Assembly: GCA_027257055.1 (NCBI GenBank)
Contig: JAPVLO010000003.1
Location: 8,559,501 to 8,623,500, forward strand
DNA length: 64,000 nt
Direction of reading: 5' to 3'
Source: Cephalopachus bancanus
Lineage: Eukaryota; Chordata; Mammalia; Primates; Tarsiidae
Translations under genes and position numbers: made by a program
Part shown: positions 47,745-59,164 of the stretch, in pieces
Position numbering within the stretch: position 1 is the first letter of the stretch
How the letters are laid out: each line of letters begins with the position of its first letter
Notes under the pieces: model-generated
Seen by the model: the letters and a program-made list of their open reading frames with translations, nothing else
Databases searched by the model: none
What the model was told of the DNA's origin: nothing

Positions 47745-47880
47745 GCGTGTTTTGTCATCCCAATTGGATCAAAAACTCCTAGAGAGAGGAGACTGTGTCT
47801 GTATTTTCCCATGCTTCTTGCATTGCTTAGTAATGTGGTATGCACATGGGATGATCAGTAAATATTTGTTGAATAAATGA
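47745..47880 (+). repeat. L2 3' end
   Basis: 'aactcctagagagaggagactgtgtctgtattttcccatgcttcttgc...cagtaaatatttgttgaataaatga' is the L2 terminal pattern. Confidence 0.65.
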
Positions 47881-48179
47881 ATCTATTATTTAATTAATTA
47901 TAGTTTATTAATACAATAGCCTGATTCTTTCAGGGTTTTTAAGGCATTTGAATAAGAAAATGTGTATTCATGTCAGGAAGCTATTCGGATCTTCCTTTCT
48001 TAGAGAATCAGCCCTCACTTCTTCCCTTGTATGGTCATTATTAAATCATTTTACATTTGGAGGATTATTTGTTAACTTTCTACTAGATTTTAAAAATCTG
48101 ACTCAGACATTGCCACTGAGATGAGTAACAGTATCAAGTATTTTGGGGGCCAAGGCTAAGACCCATTATAACAGATGTT

Positions 48180-48320
48180 AACTTGAACGTTACAAGGTTA
48201 AGAAGCTGGTAGACCTGCTACCAAATTTCAGCTCTGCCACCTACTAGCTGTATGAGCTCAGGCTAGTTACTTTATCTCTCTCAGCTATATAGCTATTTAT
48301 AGAATAGTTTTACTGTACAA
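48180..48320 (+). repeat. MIR SINE fragment
   Basis: 'tttcagctctgccacctactagctgtatgagctcaggctagttactttatctctctcagc' is the MIR tRNA-derived to core part, well preserved. Confidence 0.75.
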
Positions 48321-48629
48321 AGCTCTTAAAACAGACTTGCCATATTGAAAACACACTATAATGTAAGAGGGCTTTTTTTCCCTGCTGTTTCCTGATGTCA
48401 ACTGAAGTTTCTCATTAGCTCTAACAATAACAAGATATGTGACATTAACCAAGTTCTTTATCTGAACCTCACTTACTTTTCTTTAAACAGTTCTAATGCT
48501 ATTAAGTCACTTGTCAGAAGGAAGCCTAGTGAATCAATGACTTCCCTTGGTCTCATTTAGCTAGAAAACCTTTCACATAAATTTTAATCTTCCAATCAAA
48601 GGCTATTCTAAGAGGATTGTGTGTGGAGA

Positions 48630-49640
48630 ATCTGTGTCAGTCTATTTTTTCATTTACTTGCTAAACAGATATTCATTTTACCTACTATGTGCCATTCATT
48701 ATTGTAATCCTAGGGAATAAACAATAAGCAAATAGACAACATTCCTACATTAATGGAACTTACAAGCTATTTGGGATGATGATAAACAGATAAACACATA
48801 TCTGTATAACATAAGGTGATAAGTACTAAAAAATCATAAAATATGGTTAGAGATGAATACGAATAACTTGGTCTAGGGAAGCCTCTATGGGGAAATGGCA
48901 TTTGAGTAGAAACCTGCATGATAGGAGAGAGAAAATCATATAGTAAGTGTGCAAAGAACTTCTCAGGCAAGGGAAACAAGTGCAAAGTCCCTGAGGTAAG
49001 AGCATGTTTGGAGTATTTGATAAACATCAGGGAAGCCAGAGGATCTGGGAAGTTCAAGCAAGGGCAGGAGTTTCTGGACTTGAAGTCAGAAGGTGAGCTG
49101 GAGGACAGACTACATAGGGCCATGAAGGCCAAAAGTAAAAATTTTTTCTTTTATTTTGATTACAGAAGACCTCAGAGGTTTTCATTCCTTTTAAGGATTG
49201 ATCTGGTACTGCATGGGGAACAGATGATACACCATCCAATTATCAACAGTTCTAAATGTGCTGACCTCTATTTCCACTTACGTAAGTTCATCAAAATAAA
49301 CACTTGTCAGGTCGAAAGTTGGGGCATGTCTACTGTTGATGGGTGTTCATTAATGACATCTCCCTAGAGGAGGTGTAGGATGGAGACCTGAAGCGAAAAA
49401 TGAACCAGCTCTGTGAAGAGTCCACTGAAGGGAGTCTAGGCACAGAGAAGAGAAGGTGAAAAATTTCTGAAGTTGGAAAGAACTTGGAGTATTTCAGACA
49501 CAGACTGAGGCTGCAGTGCCTGGAGCTGAGTGAACAAGGAAAGTGTGATGCTGAGCCTCTGAACTGTTCAGAGTTTGGGTTTATTCTAAAAGCTATCGGA
49601 AGTCCTTTAGCAACTTTAAGCAAGAAAATGATCTAACTTA
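48630..49640 (+). repeat. Ancient mammalian repeat, LINE-derived, about 1 kb
   Basis: 'cctactatgtgccattcattattg...gggaataaacaataagc...ttaatggaacttacaagc...ggtgataagtac...ggaagcctc...catttgagtagaaacctg...agggaaacaagtgcaaagtccctgaggtaagagcatg...catagggccatgaaggcc' follows a common old consensus. A second, partly parallel block lies at 49430-49640. The 149-codon frame at 48918-49367 falls wholly within it and is not supported as a gene. Confidence 0.65.
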
Positions 49641-49779
49641 TAATGTTAAAATTTTTCTAATTGCAATGGATATTGATATCCAACAATTATTATCATTAAT
49701 CAGGAATTTGGGACTACTATCTTGCACAAGTGACTTAGGAGATACAGATACTCAACACTCACCCTCCATGTCCAGTCCT

Positions 49780-50440
49780 GTTATTACTGCTTGTTTTATA
49801 TTTTTCAAATCTAGCACTTTGTATCCAACCTCACAGCTGCTGCTTTGGGCCAGGGCCTCAGGACCTGTCCAGTTGATTATTCTAATGGGATCCAAATTGG
49901 TTTCTCCTAAAAGATACTTCTTATCATGTCACATCTCTCCTTAAAATCCTTTAATGTATCTCAGATTCTTAAAGTAGACATAAATCCTGTTTTCTCCAGG
50001 ACATTCTCAGTTTATACCTTTTCTTTCAAGGCAATTAATGACACCAACTCTCGCTCTCAAAAATTCCCTAGTTTGAATGACAAGTTATACAGTGACGCTA
50101 ATGATTTCAGTTTTAAACCTACACTCTTCAGCAAGTCATACAAATCCTTCCCAGACCTACCTTCCTCTACTCCTGATTGCGCCCATCTCCATCCTATGTG
50201 TTCCTTCGCATACTTAGATATTTACAGCTCTTTTAAAGCAGAACACACTCTTCACTCATTGTCTTTGCATGTAGTCTGTATAACCCTCCCCTTACTTCTT
50301 CCTGCAGCTAGCTTCTATATGATCTTCAAATCTAAGAATAGGTTCTCAATCCTTCTAGAATACTTTCCTGCTCCCAGCTTAGGTTATGTGCTTCATCTTG
50401 TAATATCATAGCTCTTTGTAGTCCCAACAACTGCCACAAA
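49780..50440. repeat. Ancient repeat fragments, L2-like, around a 161-codon frame
   Basis: 'ctttgggccagggcctcagg', 'atcatgtcacatctctccttaaaatcctttaatg' and 'cagcaagtcatacaaatccttcccagacc' resemble old LINE 3' sequence. The frame 49926-50411 (161 codons) is the longest in the window, but its product is S/F/L-rich, has no known domain, and arises from this AT/CT-rich repeat. I do not call it a gene. Confidence 0.45.
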
Positions 50441-50454
50441 GCTAGCAATGTCTG

Positions 50455-50548
50455 TAGGAGACTAGAAGGCAGAAAGGGAGAGAGACAGGAAGGCAGGCAA
50501 GCAAGAAATGGGAAGGAAGAGACAGGAAGGAAGGTAGAAAGGATGGAT
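50455..50548. repeat. Purine-rich (GGAA)n-like tract
   Basis: Degenerate run of GGAA, GGCA and AGAG units on the plus strand. Confidence 0.7.
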
Positions 50549-50549
50549 A

Positions 50550-51812
50550 AGTTGTCTCACACATCAAAGGTGTTTAATAAATTGTGTTTGTCATCAACCT
50601 ATAGTCTTTTATCTAATTTAATTACCATATTCATTATAAAAATACTTGTCAATTTCTAGTCTAAAATAATATATTTTATGATTGATATTTTGTCTTAGTC
50701 TTAGGATCCTATAATATAATTGATGGGCTTGGTTCCATTTATTTTACTGGTAAAGAAACTGAGACTTCCTCTCAGTCCTTCTAATTGCTTTTAAGCAGCA
50801 TTTTTCATCATTTCTGGACTAAAATCAAGGATACCTAAGATGCAGCTATAAACTCATTTTTTTTAATATTCTGATGGATGACAACTAATTACAAGCTGCA
50901 GTTTCATAATTTGTATTATCACAGACACTCCACTCATAGACTTTTTAGTCAAATCTCATTCCCCAAGAATAGTTGAATTTAATTTAACTTATGGATTTGT
51001 GTATTACAAGTTAAAGGATGGATATTTGACATCAGAGAAGAGCTACTGACCTGTATTATGACAAACAGTGGCTGAAATTTTTTAAATGGTCAAATGAGGC
51101 TAATGGACACTATGCTGATTATTTTGCATTCCCCGTATATGTTTTCAAGATTCATTCTCTGCCTTTCCCTGCCTGTACTTTTCCTGGGAGGCTGGCATTA
51201 ATGAACTCCATCTACCAGACTTCTCTGACAAAACACTTCCTTTTGAGTTTGGACACGGTGGTAGGAGCGGGCAATCCAAAGGCAGAAAGAGAGAGTCTAA
51301 ATTTTCTTCTCTACTCTTTTCATTTTCTTGTCATACTTCTGAAATGAGAAAGGTATCACACTAACTCTGTCTGTACTAGACATTCCTCATCTTATCCTGT
51401 TGACCACTCAACTACTATAGTTTCTCAATGAGCTTTGCCCTCTAACTTGCACATGGTGTCCAACCTTACTCCATATTTATCATTAGCTACTTTTATTCCT
51501 TTTCCCCCCTCACTTTCAGATGCATGATATATTTTGCATCTGTAGGCTCTACCTGCAGCCATTCCTCCAGAGGCTCAGCTCTCACTAGGGTGAGATAACT
51601 CATTTCTCTTCCTTTGTCCATTTAATTTAGGGCAATAGTTCTCATCTCCAGCTAACTTGCCATCCTTGTGTTTTCCCTTGGCCCTATCTAGTATATGTAA
51701 TGCTTTCATTAAGTTCTCTTTTTGAAACAGTTGTGGTGACTTCTGGTTTTTTTATGAGATTTTGATTTTGATACAGCATCTTCATTTGCACTGTTAATCA
51801 AAGCTTAATAAT
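50550..51812. other. Non-coding sequence, possible decayed repeats
   Basis: 51120-51240 ('tctctgcctttccctgcctgtacttttcctgggaggctgg') and 51600-51780 have the look of very old repeats, but I cannot assign a family. No gene. Confidence 0.35.
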
Positions 51813-51831
51813 TAAAATTCATAAAATCTTT

Positions 51832-52028
51832 TTTTTCCATTTCCAACCACTAATTTTATTTTCATAAGTTAGGATGAAACTGATCAGTGCAAAAGTATAA
51901 CTTAAAAAGTTGAGTATGGTGCCGTTACTCTATTCTAGGCTATTTTACCCCCTTATGATATCAACTCTTTGTCTGAAAGCTTTAAAAAAAATTTAAATTT
52001 ATTTTAAAGATGTGGGATACAATTTAGG
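51832..52028 (-). mobile_element. 197-bp insertion: L1 tail plus transduced sequence
   Basis: A perfect 19-bp duplication TAAAATTCATAAAATCTTT at 51813-51831 and 52029-52047. On the minus strand the insert starts with only about 32 bp of L1 3' end (ACCTAAATTGTATCCCACAT, then CTTTAAAATAAA), followed by ~165 bp of non-L1 DNA, AATAAA (complement of 51855-51860) 18 bases before an A run at the left duplication. This is a 3' transduction with extreme 5' truncation. Confidence 0.88.
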
Positions 52029-52286
52029 TAAAATTCATAAAATCTTTAACACAGAAAATATATTAGGTAAGATCCTATACAGCAGCAAATAATGAAACAC
52101 TTTGCTCAAAAGGCTAAAATGAAACTGAGTTTAACAATTTTATATAACAAGAAGTCTGGGGGCTTATGGCTACAGATATTAATCTTGGACTCCACGGTGT
52201 AGGTTATGATGTATCTTTGGCTTACCTGGCCTAAACTTCAGGATCACATGATGACTGCTCTAGCTCTGTCTATCACAACTTTTAAA

Positions 52287-52600
52287 AATTACAAAATTCA
52301 CAGCCACTTGGATGGACTTAGAGTCTATAATACTGAGTGATCTATCACACAAAGAACTGAGTATCACATGCTCTCACTCATAAGCAAACGTTGAACAATT
52401 ATCGTAATACTATAAGAAAAGAATTAGCAGTAGTAGGAAACTGTAGGGGAATGGACAGGATTGGCAGTAATAGGTATCTGCCAGGAGCGGGGCAAGGGGC
52501 ACACCTCATCAACAAGGGCACCTGCATAATGAACACTTGTATACTTAACCCTGAATTGTATCCCACATCTTTAAAATAAAAAGTAAAAAAAAACAAACAC
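52287..52600 (+). mobile_element. L1 3' end, 5'-truncated
   Basis: 'aaaattcacagccacttggatggacttagagtctataatac' through a short-type 3' UTR to 'atcccacatctttaaaataaaa' and an A-rich tail. The possible duplication TTTTAAAAAT is low-complexity. Confidence 0.9.
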
Positions 52601-52719
52601 ATAAACATTTTTTAAAAATCAAGGAAAAAGAGAGGAGAGGTCACAGTTGCTTTATCTTGCCTTCATAGTCAGAATTTAGTTTTCTGGAGATAGCTCTCAG
52701 CAGACTTACAACTAGCATC

Positions 52720-53076
52720 TGTTACAAACTGAATTGCATCTCCCTAAAATTAATATGTTGAAGAACTAACCCCCCGTACTTTATAATGTAATTCTATTTG
52801 GAGACAGAGCCAGTAAAGAGATAATTAAGGTTAAATGAGGTCATCTGTGCAGGCCTTAATCTAATTTCATACATGAAATAGACATACAAAAGAGATACCA
52901 GGGATGTTCAAGCCCAGAGGAAAAACCATGTAAGGACACAGCTAGAAGACAAGCTTCTGCAAATCAAGGAGCCTTCAAAATGAAACCAACTCTATGAAAC
53001 CAAAAATAAATTTCTGTTGTTTAAGCAACTTCTCTGTGGTACTTTGTTATGGCAGACCTAGCAGCAAACTAATAAA
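52720..53076 (+). mobile_element. MLT1-type MaLR solo LTR
   Basis: Starts 'tgttacaaactgaattgcatctccctaaaatt' and ends 'gcagcaaactaataaa', the order of MLT1 LTRs ('atgttgaagaactaacc', 'tatttggagacagagcc', 'aataaatttctgttgtttaagc'). 5-bp duplication GCATC at 52715-52719 and 53077-53081, the size usual for ERVL/MaLR. Confidence 0.88.
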
Positions 53077-53083
53077 GCATCTT

Positions 53084-53390
53084 TTTGTCTTTTTTTCTTT
53101 TTTTGAGCTGGGGTCTCACTCTTGTCACCCAGGCTGGAGTGCAGTGAGTGGCATGCTCACGGCCACCACAGCCTCAACCTGTTGGGCTTAGATGATCCTT
53201 CCACTTTAGCCTTCCAAGTAGTTGGAACTACAGATGCGTGCCACCATGCCCAACTAGTTTTTGTGATTTATTGTACAGACAAAGTCTCACCAAGTTATCC
53301 AGGCTGGTCTCGAACCCCTGGGCTCAGGCAATCCTCTTGCCTCGGCCTCCCAAAGTGCTGGGATTATAGGCTGAGTCACTGCACCTGGCC
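53084..53390 (-). mobile_element. Alu SINE, older copy, minus strand
   Basis: 'gagctggggtctcactcttgtcacccaggctgg...cccaaagtgctgggattataggctgagtcactgcacctggcc'. Duplication TAATAAAGCATCTT (53070-53083) versus TAATACAGCATCTT (53391-53404), 13 of 14, spanning the end of the MLT1 LTR and its own duplication. The 111-codon frame at 53122-53457 is antisense Alu plus flank. Confidence 0.95.
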
Positions 53391-53404
53391 TAATACAGCA
53401 TCTT

Positions 53405-54289
53405 ATAGGTCAGAATATCAGCTCTCAGAAAGGCTAAGGAAAGATTTACGTTTCTAGTTACTTAAGGGAATGATAGCAACAAAGAAGTTGAGATTGAGTA
53501 ACCATACCAAAAATTTTGCCTCACAAAATGTTCTTGTGATGTCATTTTCATTGAATTGAAGCATTTTTATTCCAAAATCTCACCACAGATGTTCTTTATA
53601 ATGAAGTCCACATTTTGCTGGCAGCGTTAACACTTGAAATGAGATAGGTAGTTCAGATCAAAATGATACAGGAATGGAGTTGAACATTTGTGAAAGAAGG
53701 CATAAACAGGATTAAGTGATGTGTTTGCCATCAATGTTGAGAAATGTATTATACTAACACTCACCAAATTTCTCTTAAAAAATATTTCTACGGGTAACAG
53801 AAGAGATGATCAAGTATCTGTATGATAAAGTGAGAAAATATATTATGCATCAGAAAGTGAGTAGAGGGGAAAGGAGAATAAAAGTAGCTAATGAAAAATA
53901 TGGAGTAAGGTCAGATACCACATGTAAGTAAGTCGATAATGCTCACTGAGAAACTACAGTAGTTGAATGAGCAACAGAATAAAATTAGAAATTAGAAATT
54001 TCTAGTACAGATATTTAAATTGTTGCTATATGTTATATTTCCATGATCCACAAATCCTCTCCAAAAGTTCCATTATAAACAATAATTTAGTGTTCAAATT
54101 TATTTAAGATTAGAATGATGATTAAAGAAAAGGGTTCTGTTTTGCATTTTAGTTGACATGGGGTAAGGAAAAACCATTGCAAGAGTCAGAGAAACAGACA
54201 AAAATTCAGTGAAGACAGGAAACGAGAATTATAAGTGATTAAGAGAATATAAGCAGAAATCTTAAGGAAAGGCTTGAACTTCAACAGTA
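53405..54289. other. Non-coding sequence, nothing recognised
   Basis: No gene or repeat recognised. Confidence 0.45.
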
Positions 54290-54782
54290 TGATAAGCAGA
54301 ATAATAGTTTCTAAAAATATCTACATTCTAATCCTAGAATCAGTAAAAATGCTAACTTATATAAGAAGGAAAAATTAAGTTTAAAGATGGAATTAAGGTT
54401 GCTAATCATCTGACACTAAGATAGGAAGATTGTCTTGAATTATCCAAGTGGGTTCAATCTAACCACAAGGCTCTTTAAGAGTGAAAGGACACAGAAGAGG
54501 AACTCAGAGTGATGCAATGTTAGAAGAACTCAACTTGCTAGTCTAGCTTTGAAGATGGAGGAAGAGGGCCACAAGTCAAGAAATTGTAGGTTGCCTCTAG
54601 TAGTTAGGAAAGATCAAAAATCGATTTTCCCTTAGAGCCTCTGAAAAGAAATACAGCCCTGCCAACACCTTGGTTTTAACACAGTGAGACCATGTTAGAC
54701 TTCTGACTTACAAGACTGTAAAAATAATATTGTGTTGTTTTAAGCTACTAAGTTTGTGGCAGTTTGTTTCAGCAGTAAAAAA
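54290..54782 (+). mobile_element. MaLR/ERVL-type LTR
   Basis: 'gcagaataatagtttctaaaaatatctacattctaatcc' to 'ctgccaacaccttggttttaacacagtgagacc...tgtgttgttttaagctactaagtttgtggcagtttgtttcagcag' follows a common mammalian LTR. The poly(A) region has decayed and no target duplication is clear. Confidence 0.8.
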
Positions 54783-54789
54783 AAAAACA

Positions 54790-55689
54790 AAAAACTAAAA
54801 CACACAGTTTGAAGGATTGAAATTTAAAATACTGTGTTTTATTTATATCATCCTTTCTCTACCAATGGCCACAGTATTGGTTGGGTAACTTCTTTTTCAC
54901 AATTGCAGCTTTCATTGGGTTCTGATAACACCATTAGAACCTATTGCCCATTTCAACTCTAAGGATACTAATAGTTCCAGTTGTCTGAGTGCTTCATCAT
55001 TCATTCTTGAGTCCCTAAATTATACCTATGACTTTGTAAATAGTCTCTTCATTAGTATCTCTTTACTCAAGTCCTAAGTGGATCATTTATATCATCTAGA
55101 GAACCAGAATAATATTGTTGGCTTTCTCCTCAGAAATGTCTCCTAAAAAACATTCAACAACACATCTGCAAGTTACTGACCTCTGTCTCTCTGAGGGGGA
55201 AAAAAAAGCATCTCACTTAAGAAAAAACACACTTTGCTTAACTTTTACATAGAAAGAAGATACTTCTGAGGTTTCTATTAAAAAACCACAATATGTGAGA
55301 TTCGCAGTTAGGTATAAAAGCAGAAAAAGAGCAAAAATATTTATAGGTGTCTGAGGGTTTAAGAAAACAAAAATCCCTAGTGGTACATAGGAACCGCATG
55401 GTTTTTTAAGTAGTAAGTGGTAATCATCTATTCTAGAACAAAGTTTTAACTAGCCTATGGAAAACTAAAAGCATGTTTCATTCAATTCAGTTCAATCTAC
55501 TTGTGATCTATTGGTTTGTTTTATAAGTTCACTGTCTTTTTAGTCCTAACTTTAATTAAACTGTAATCTAATTTTTATCTATAGATAATCATTTATTTAT
55601 TTTGCTATGTATAATCTCTGGTTCCAAGATGCAGATCAGTCTGAACTCAGAAAAAATAAGAATATACAGTTAAACTTAAGAGGTCTGCA
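54790..55689. other. Non-coding AT-rich sequence, nothing recognised
   Basis: No gene or repeat recognised. Confidence 0.45.
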
Positions 55690-56740
55690 GAACATAGCAA
55701 ATAAATAGAATCAAACAATGTATAAAAATAATTATACACCATGGCCAAGTAGAATTAATTCCAAGTTCAACAAAGTCTGGTTCAACATTTGAAAACCAAT
55801 TAATGCAATTTACTAAATTGACAACAACAACAACAAAAACACATGATGATATTAATTGATGCAGGAAAATAATTTGGCAAAATCCAACATTGACACATGA
55901 TTTTTAAAACTTTCAGCAAACTAGAAATAGAAGTGAATTTCTACAACTTGATAGGGAACATCAACAAAAAAGTTACAAATAATACCACTTTTTTCTATGA
56001 GAAAATAGATGCTGCCTTCTTAAGATTGGGAACAAGGCCAGAATGTCGTTTTCCCATCTCTCTTCAATACTATACTGAAAGTACCAGTTAAGGCAATATG
56101 ACAAGAAAAGGAAATAAAAGGCATATGCATTAGAAAGTAAGCATAAAATTGTTTTTTTGTTTGTTTCTGCAAATGACATGATTACCTATGTAGAAAATCC
56201 CAAAGAATCAATAACGGCAACAACAAATTCCTTTAACTAATGAGAAATTATAACAAGTTTGCAGGATAGGAGATATCAGATGTTTTCCTATATACCAACA
56301 ATGGAAAAGTGGAATTTGAAATTTAAAACACAATACCAATTATATTTGCAGCAAAACAAGATAAATGTAAGTGTATATATATATATATATATATGAAATA
56401 TATATATGTATACATATGTACATGTATATCGATAGTTGGAAGACTCAGAATAGTCAACAACATACTGCAAAATAAAAGAATAAAATGGGAGGACTGATAC
56501 TATATGACTTACTATAAAGCTACAATAATCTACACAGTGTGGTTTTGGTGAAAAAAACAGACAAATCAATGGAACAGAATAGGGAGCCCAGAAATAAACC
56601 CACACAAATATAGCCAACTTATCATTGACAAAACAGCAAAAGCAATTCAATACAGAAAATCTTTTCAATAAATGGTGCTGTAACAACTGTATAACCATAT
56701 ACACACAAAAAAATGAATCTAGACATCAGTCTGAACTTTG
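55690..56740 (+). mobile_element. Old L1 ORF2 fragment with (TA)n insertion
   Basis: 'caccatggccaagtagaattaattccaagttc', 'atctctcttcaatactatactgaaagtacc', 'tgggaggactgatactatatgactt' and 'aatcaatggaacagaatagggagcccagaaataaacccacac' run in ORF2 order (reverse transcriptase to C-terminal part). A TA-rich run at 56370-56410 interrupts it. Heavily decayed; the 138-codon minus frame is antisense. Confidence 0.85.
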
Positions 56741-56744
56741 ACAA

Positions 56745-57339
56745 AGTTAAATCAAAAAGAGCTAATGAAAAGCCCTTTTAATACTGCACACATCTAATAA
56801 CCATGTATATAACTGTAGCTCCTATTTAGACTATCGTTATCAATTTCAGAACCAAAATGGTTCCAGGCCTTAGAAAAATAATGCAACATAGTAGAATTAA
56901 TTGTGATACAATTCATGGTATCTAAGTTAATGCAATTTATTAGAACTTTTTATTAGAAAATTATTTAATATCCCTGAGTAATATTTCCTCATCAATAAAA
57001 TGAAAATAAATATATTGTCTTTTATTTCTGACATGGCCACAGAGATATAATTAAACAATGCATGTGAAACAATAGCCACAATATAAACATCTATTTGTAC
57101 TAGGTGAACCTCAGAAAAGTGTTACAAATTTAAAACCAGAAAGGCATAGAAAGTATTGTCAGTAATATGTTCAATATATCACTAAGAACAGGCTATATAA
57201 AATAACATTTGAGAAATACTTCTTGGCATACAGGACTGGGTAAAGCTTTATTTTCTTGTACCAAACAATATTCTTCCTTTCCAAAAGAAATTCATAATTT
57301 ATCATGAATGATTAGATTGTGATTCAGAAATTTTTATTG
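56745..57339. other. Non-coding AT-rich sequence, nothing recognised
   Basis: No feature recognised. Confidence 0.45.
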
Positions 57340-57720
57340 CCTTTTTGGTGCCATCTCTATGGGAATAGAGTACTTCCTTGCCTCTTAACATTGGACCTGA
57401 CCATGTGATTTATTTCAGGCAATGGAATGTCAGTGGACATGACAGAACCAAAGGCTCTAAAATTGTCTGTGATATTGGCCCTATCTTTTCACCTCTTGCA
57501 TTGTCATGAGAACATGATATGACTTAGCCCAGTGTCCAAGTTTGAGCAACACAAGCAGACTTTCACACCTTCAGCTTGAAGCAGAATTTATCAGACTCTA
57601 CAGTCTAGATCAGCCAGTATCCAGCCAAACCACAGATCTCAACTCAGCTGAGGTTAAGGAAATTGGTCAAGTTCACCCACAGATGCATAATAAGTAAATG
57701 GTTTGAGTCAACAAGATGTC
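57340..57720 (+). mobile_element. MLT1-type MaLR LTR, decayed
   Basis: 'cctgaccatgtgatttatttcaggcaatggaatgtcagtggacatgac...atgatatgacttagcccagtgtcc...gatcagccagtatccagccaaaccacagatctc...gataataagtaaatggtttgagtc' (approximate) keeps the order of an MLT1 LTR. Ends eroded. Confidence 0.7.
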
Positions 57721-58073
57721 ATGGGTCTTCCAGTGCTAGCTATCTAATATATCATGTGTCCTATTTTACTTATTTGTCTATTAGGAAGCTCAGAGCAAAA
57801 TTTGAAACTCAGTTGTATCCTTAAATTATCCTTATATTTTGGTTTTTATTTTAAGAATTCCAAGTTTAAAATTTTATATGTGTTTCTGCTTGTTTGGATT
57901 CTGTATTTCTATTTACAATTTACCACTCTTTTATTGCTTATATTTTATACTAAGCATCTCACATACTCTTAGGAATAAGACAGAGCGTACATGTAAAATG
58001 TTGAACAATTACTCTGTGGCAGAAATTGAAAATATGAATAAAATACCTTTCCTGTTCTTGAAAATTTAAAAGA

Positions 58074-58240
58074 CTGCCAGGGGAGGGAGGGGAGACATAT
58101 AACATCTATAAGGGTACCTGATCTCAAACCAGGCAAAGTGGGGACCAAAGGGAGACCCAAACTTTACCTGTATGATGACCACTTATCTACTCAATCCTGA
58201 ATTGTACCCCACATCTTTAAAATAAAATTTTAAAAAGAAC
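58074..58240 (+). mobile_element. L1 3' UTR, long type
   Basis: 167-bp 5'-truncated copy, flanked by GAAAATTTAAAAGA (58060-58073) versus GAAAATTATAAAAGA (from 58241). It contains the full long-type segment between two ACCTG repeats (58116-58120 and 58166-58170). A tandem 'ttataaaagagatag' duplication follows at 58246-58276. Confidence 0.88.
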
Positions 58241-58279
58241 GAAAATTATAAAAGAGATAGTCTTATAAAAGAGATAGAC

Positions 58280-59050
58280 ACCTAATAACAGATATTATAA
58301 TAATATAAAAGACATAATAATATACTTTGATATCATAGCAAAAGGTAAAATGTGTATATAGAAAGCATTCTGGTCAAACATAGGAGGAAACCACTAATTA
58401 TTCCAGGAGCGCCGAAGTTAGGTCAAGAAGGCTTCAAGAGTAGTATTTGTAATTGTAATTGAAAAATAAGAATTTCATTAAACTTAGAAATAGAAAGTCT
58501 TTTTTAAAGTAATATTGGATAATTTGGTACAAATATAGTATGTAATGTGAAGAAAAAGGGGATAAAAATTTGTGAATATTTGTCTACCATGCAAAAGTGA
58601 GTGTCACATTAAGTTAAGATGGATAATGCCGTTAGAGACATGAAAACTCTAAAGAAAACATTGAAAATAAGTATTAAAAAAATACCATAAGAGAAATGAA
58701 GAATGACTCACGTAGGCTTATCATTACACTCAATATAAACAAGAAAAGAATTCATGAATTTGAAGATTAGTTAACAGGAACTTGCCACATTGGAAAACAA
58801 AGAGAAAAAAAGAATAAAAATAAAATAAAAACAGAATAAAAATTAAGAACCATGCAATACTGTCAAAGGCATAACATTTATGAAGATGACAGGTGCCCAC
58901 TTGAGGTTTTAGCAATGGAATATAATCTTGATGGCTTTATACATGTTTAAAAATTCCCTCAATAACAAGATGTAGAAGAGACCATCATCCCTACATTAGT
59001 TATTAAGTACACATTTATTCACACATAAAAGTCAGATTTTTTTCTCTTTA
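58280..59050. other. Non-coding AT-rich sequence, nothing recognised
   Basis: No feature recognised. Confidence 0.45.
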
Positions 59051-59054
59051 ACAA

Positions 59055-59163
59055 ACCAGGTTATGTGTGGACCAAAGTGAGGCCCAAAATTTACCTGTAC
59101 AATAGTTATTTGTATAACTAACCCTAAACTGTACCCCACATCTTTAAAGTAAAATAAAAAAGA
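59055..59163 (+). mobile_element. L1 3' UTR, long type, short copy
   Basis: 'caaaccaggttatgtgtggaccaaagtgaggcccaaaatttacctg' to 'ctgtaccccacatctttaaagtaaaataaa'. About 110 bp, no clear duplication. Confidence 0.85.
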
Positions 59164-59164
59164 A

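Noticed and set aside
48918..49367. 149-codon open frame as a possible gene
   Set aside because: It is wholly inside an ancient interspersed repeat whose consensus I recognise, and the repeat is not coding in this frame.
49926..50411. 161-codon open frame as a possible protein gene
   Set aside because: No recognisable domain, no splice or start context, S/F/L-rich composition, and it lies in sequence resembling old LINE-derived repeats.
56288..56704. 138-codon minus-strand frame with a Tyr/Ile-rich stretch
   Set aside because: It is antisense to an old L1 ORF2, and the unusual residues come from a TA microsatellite.
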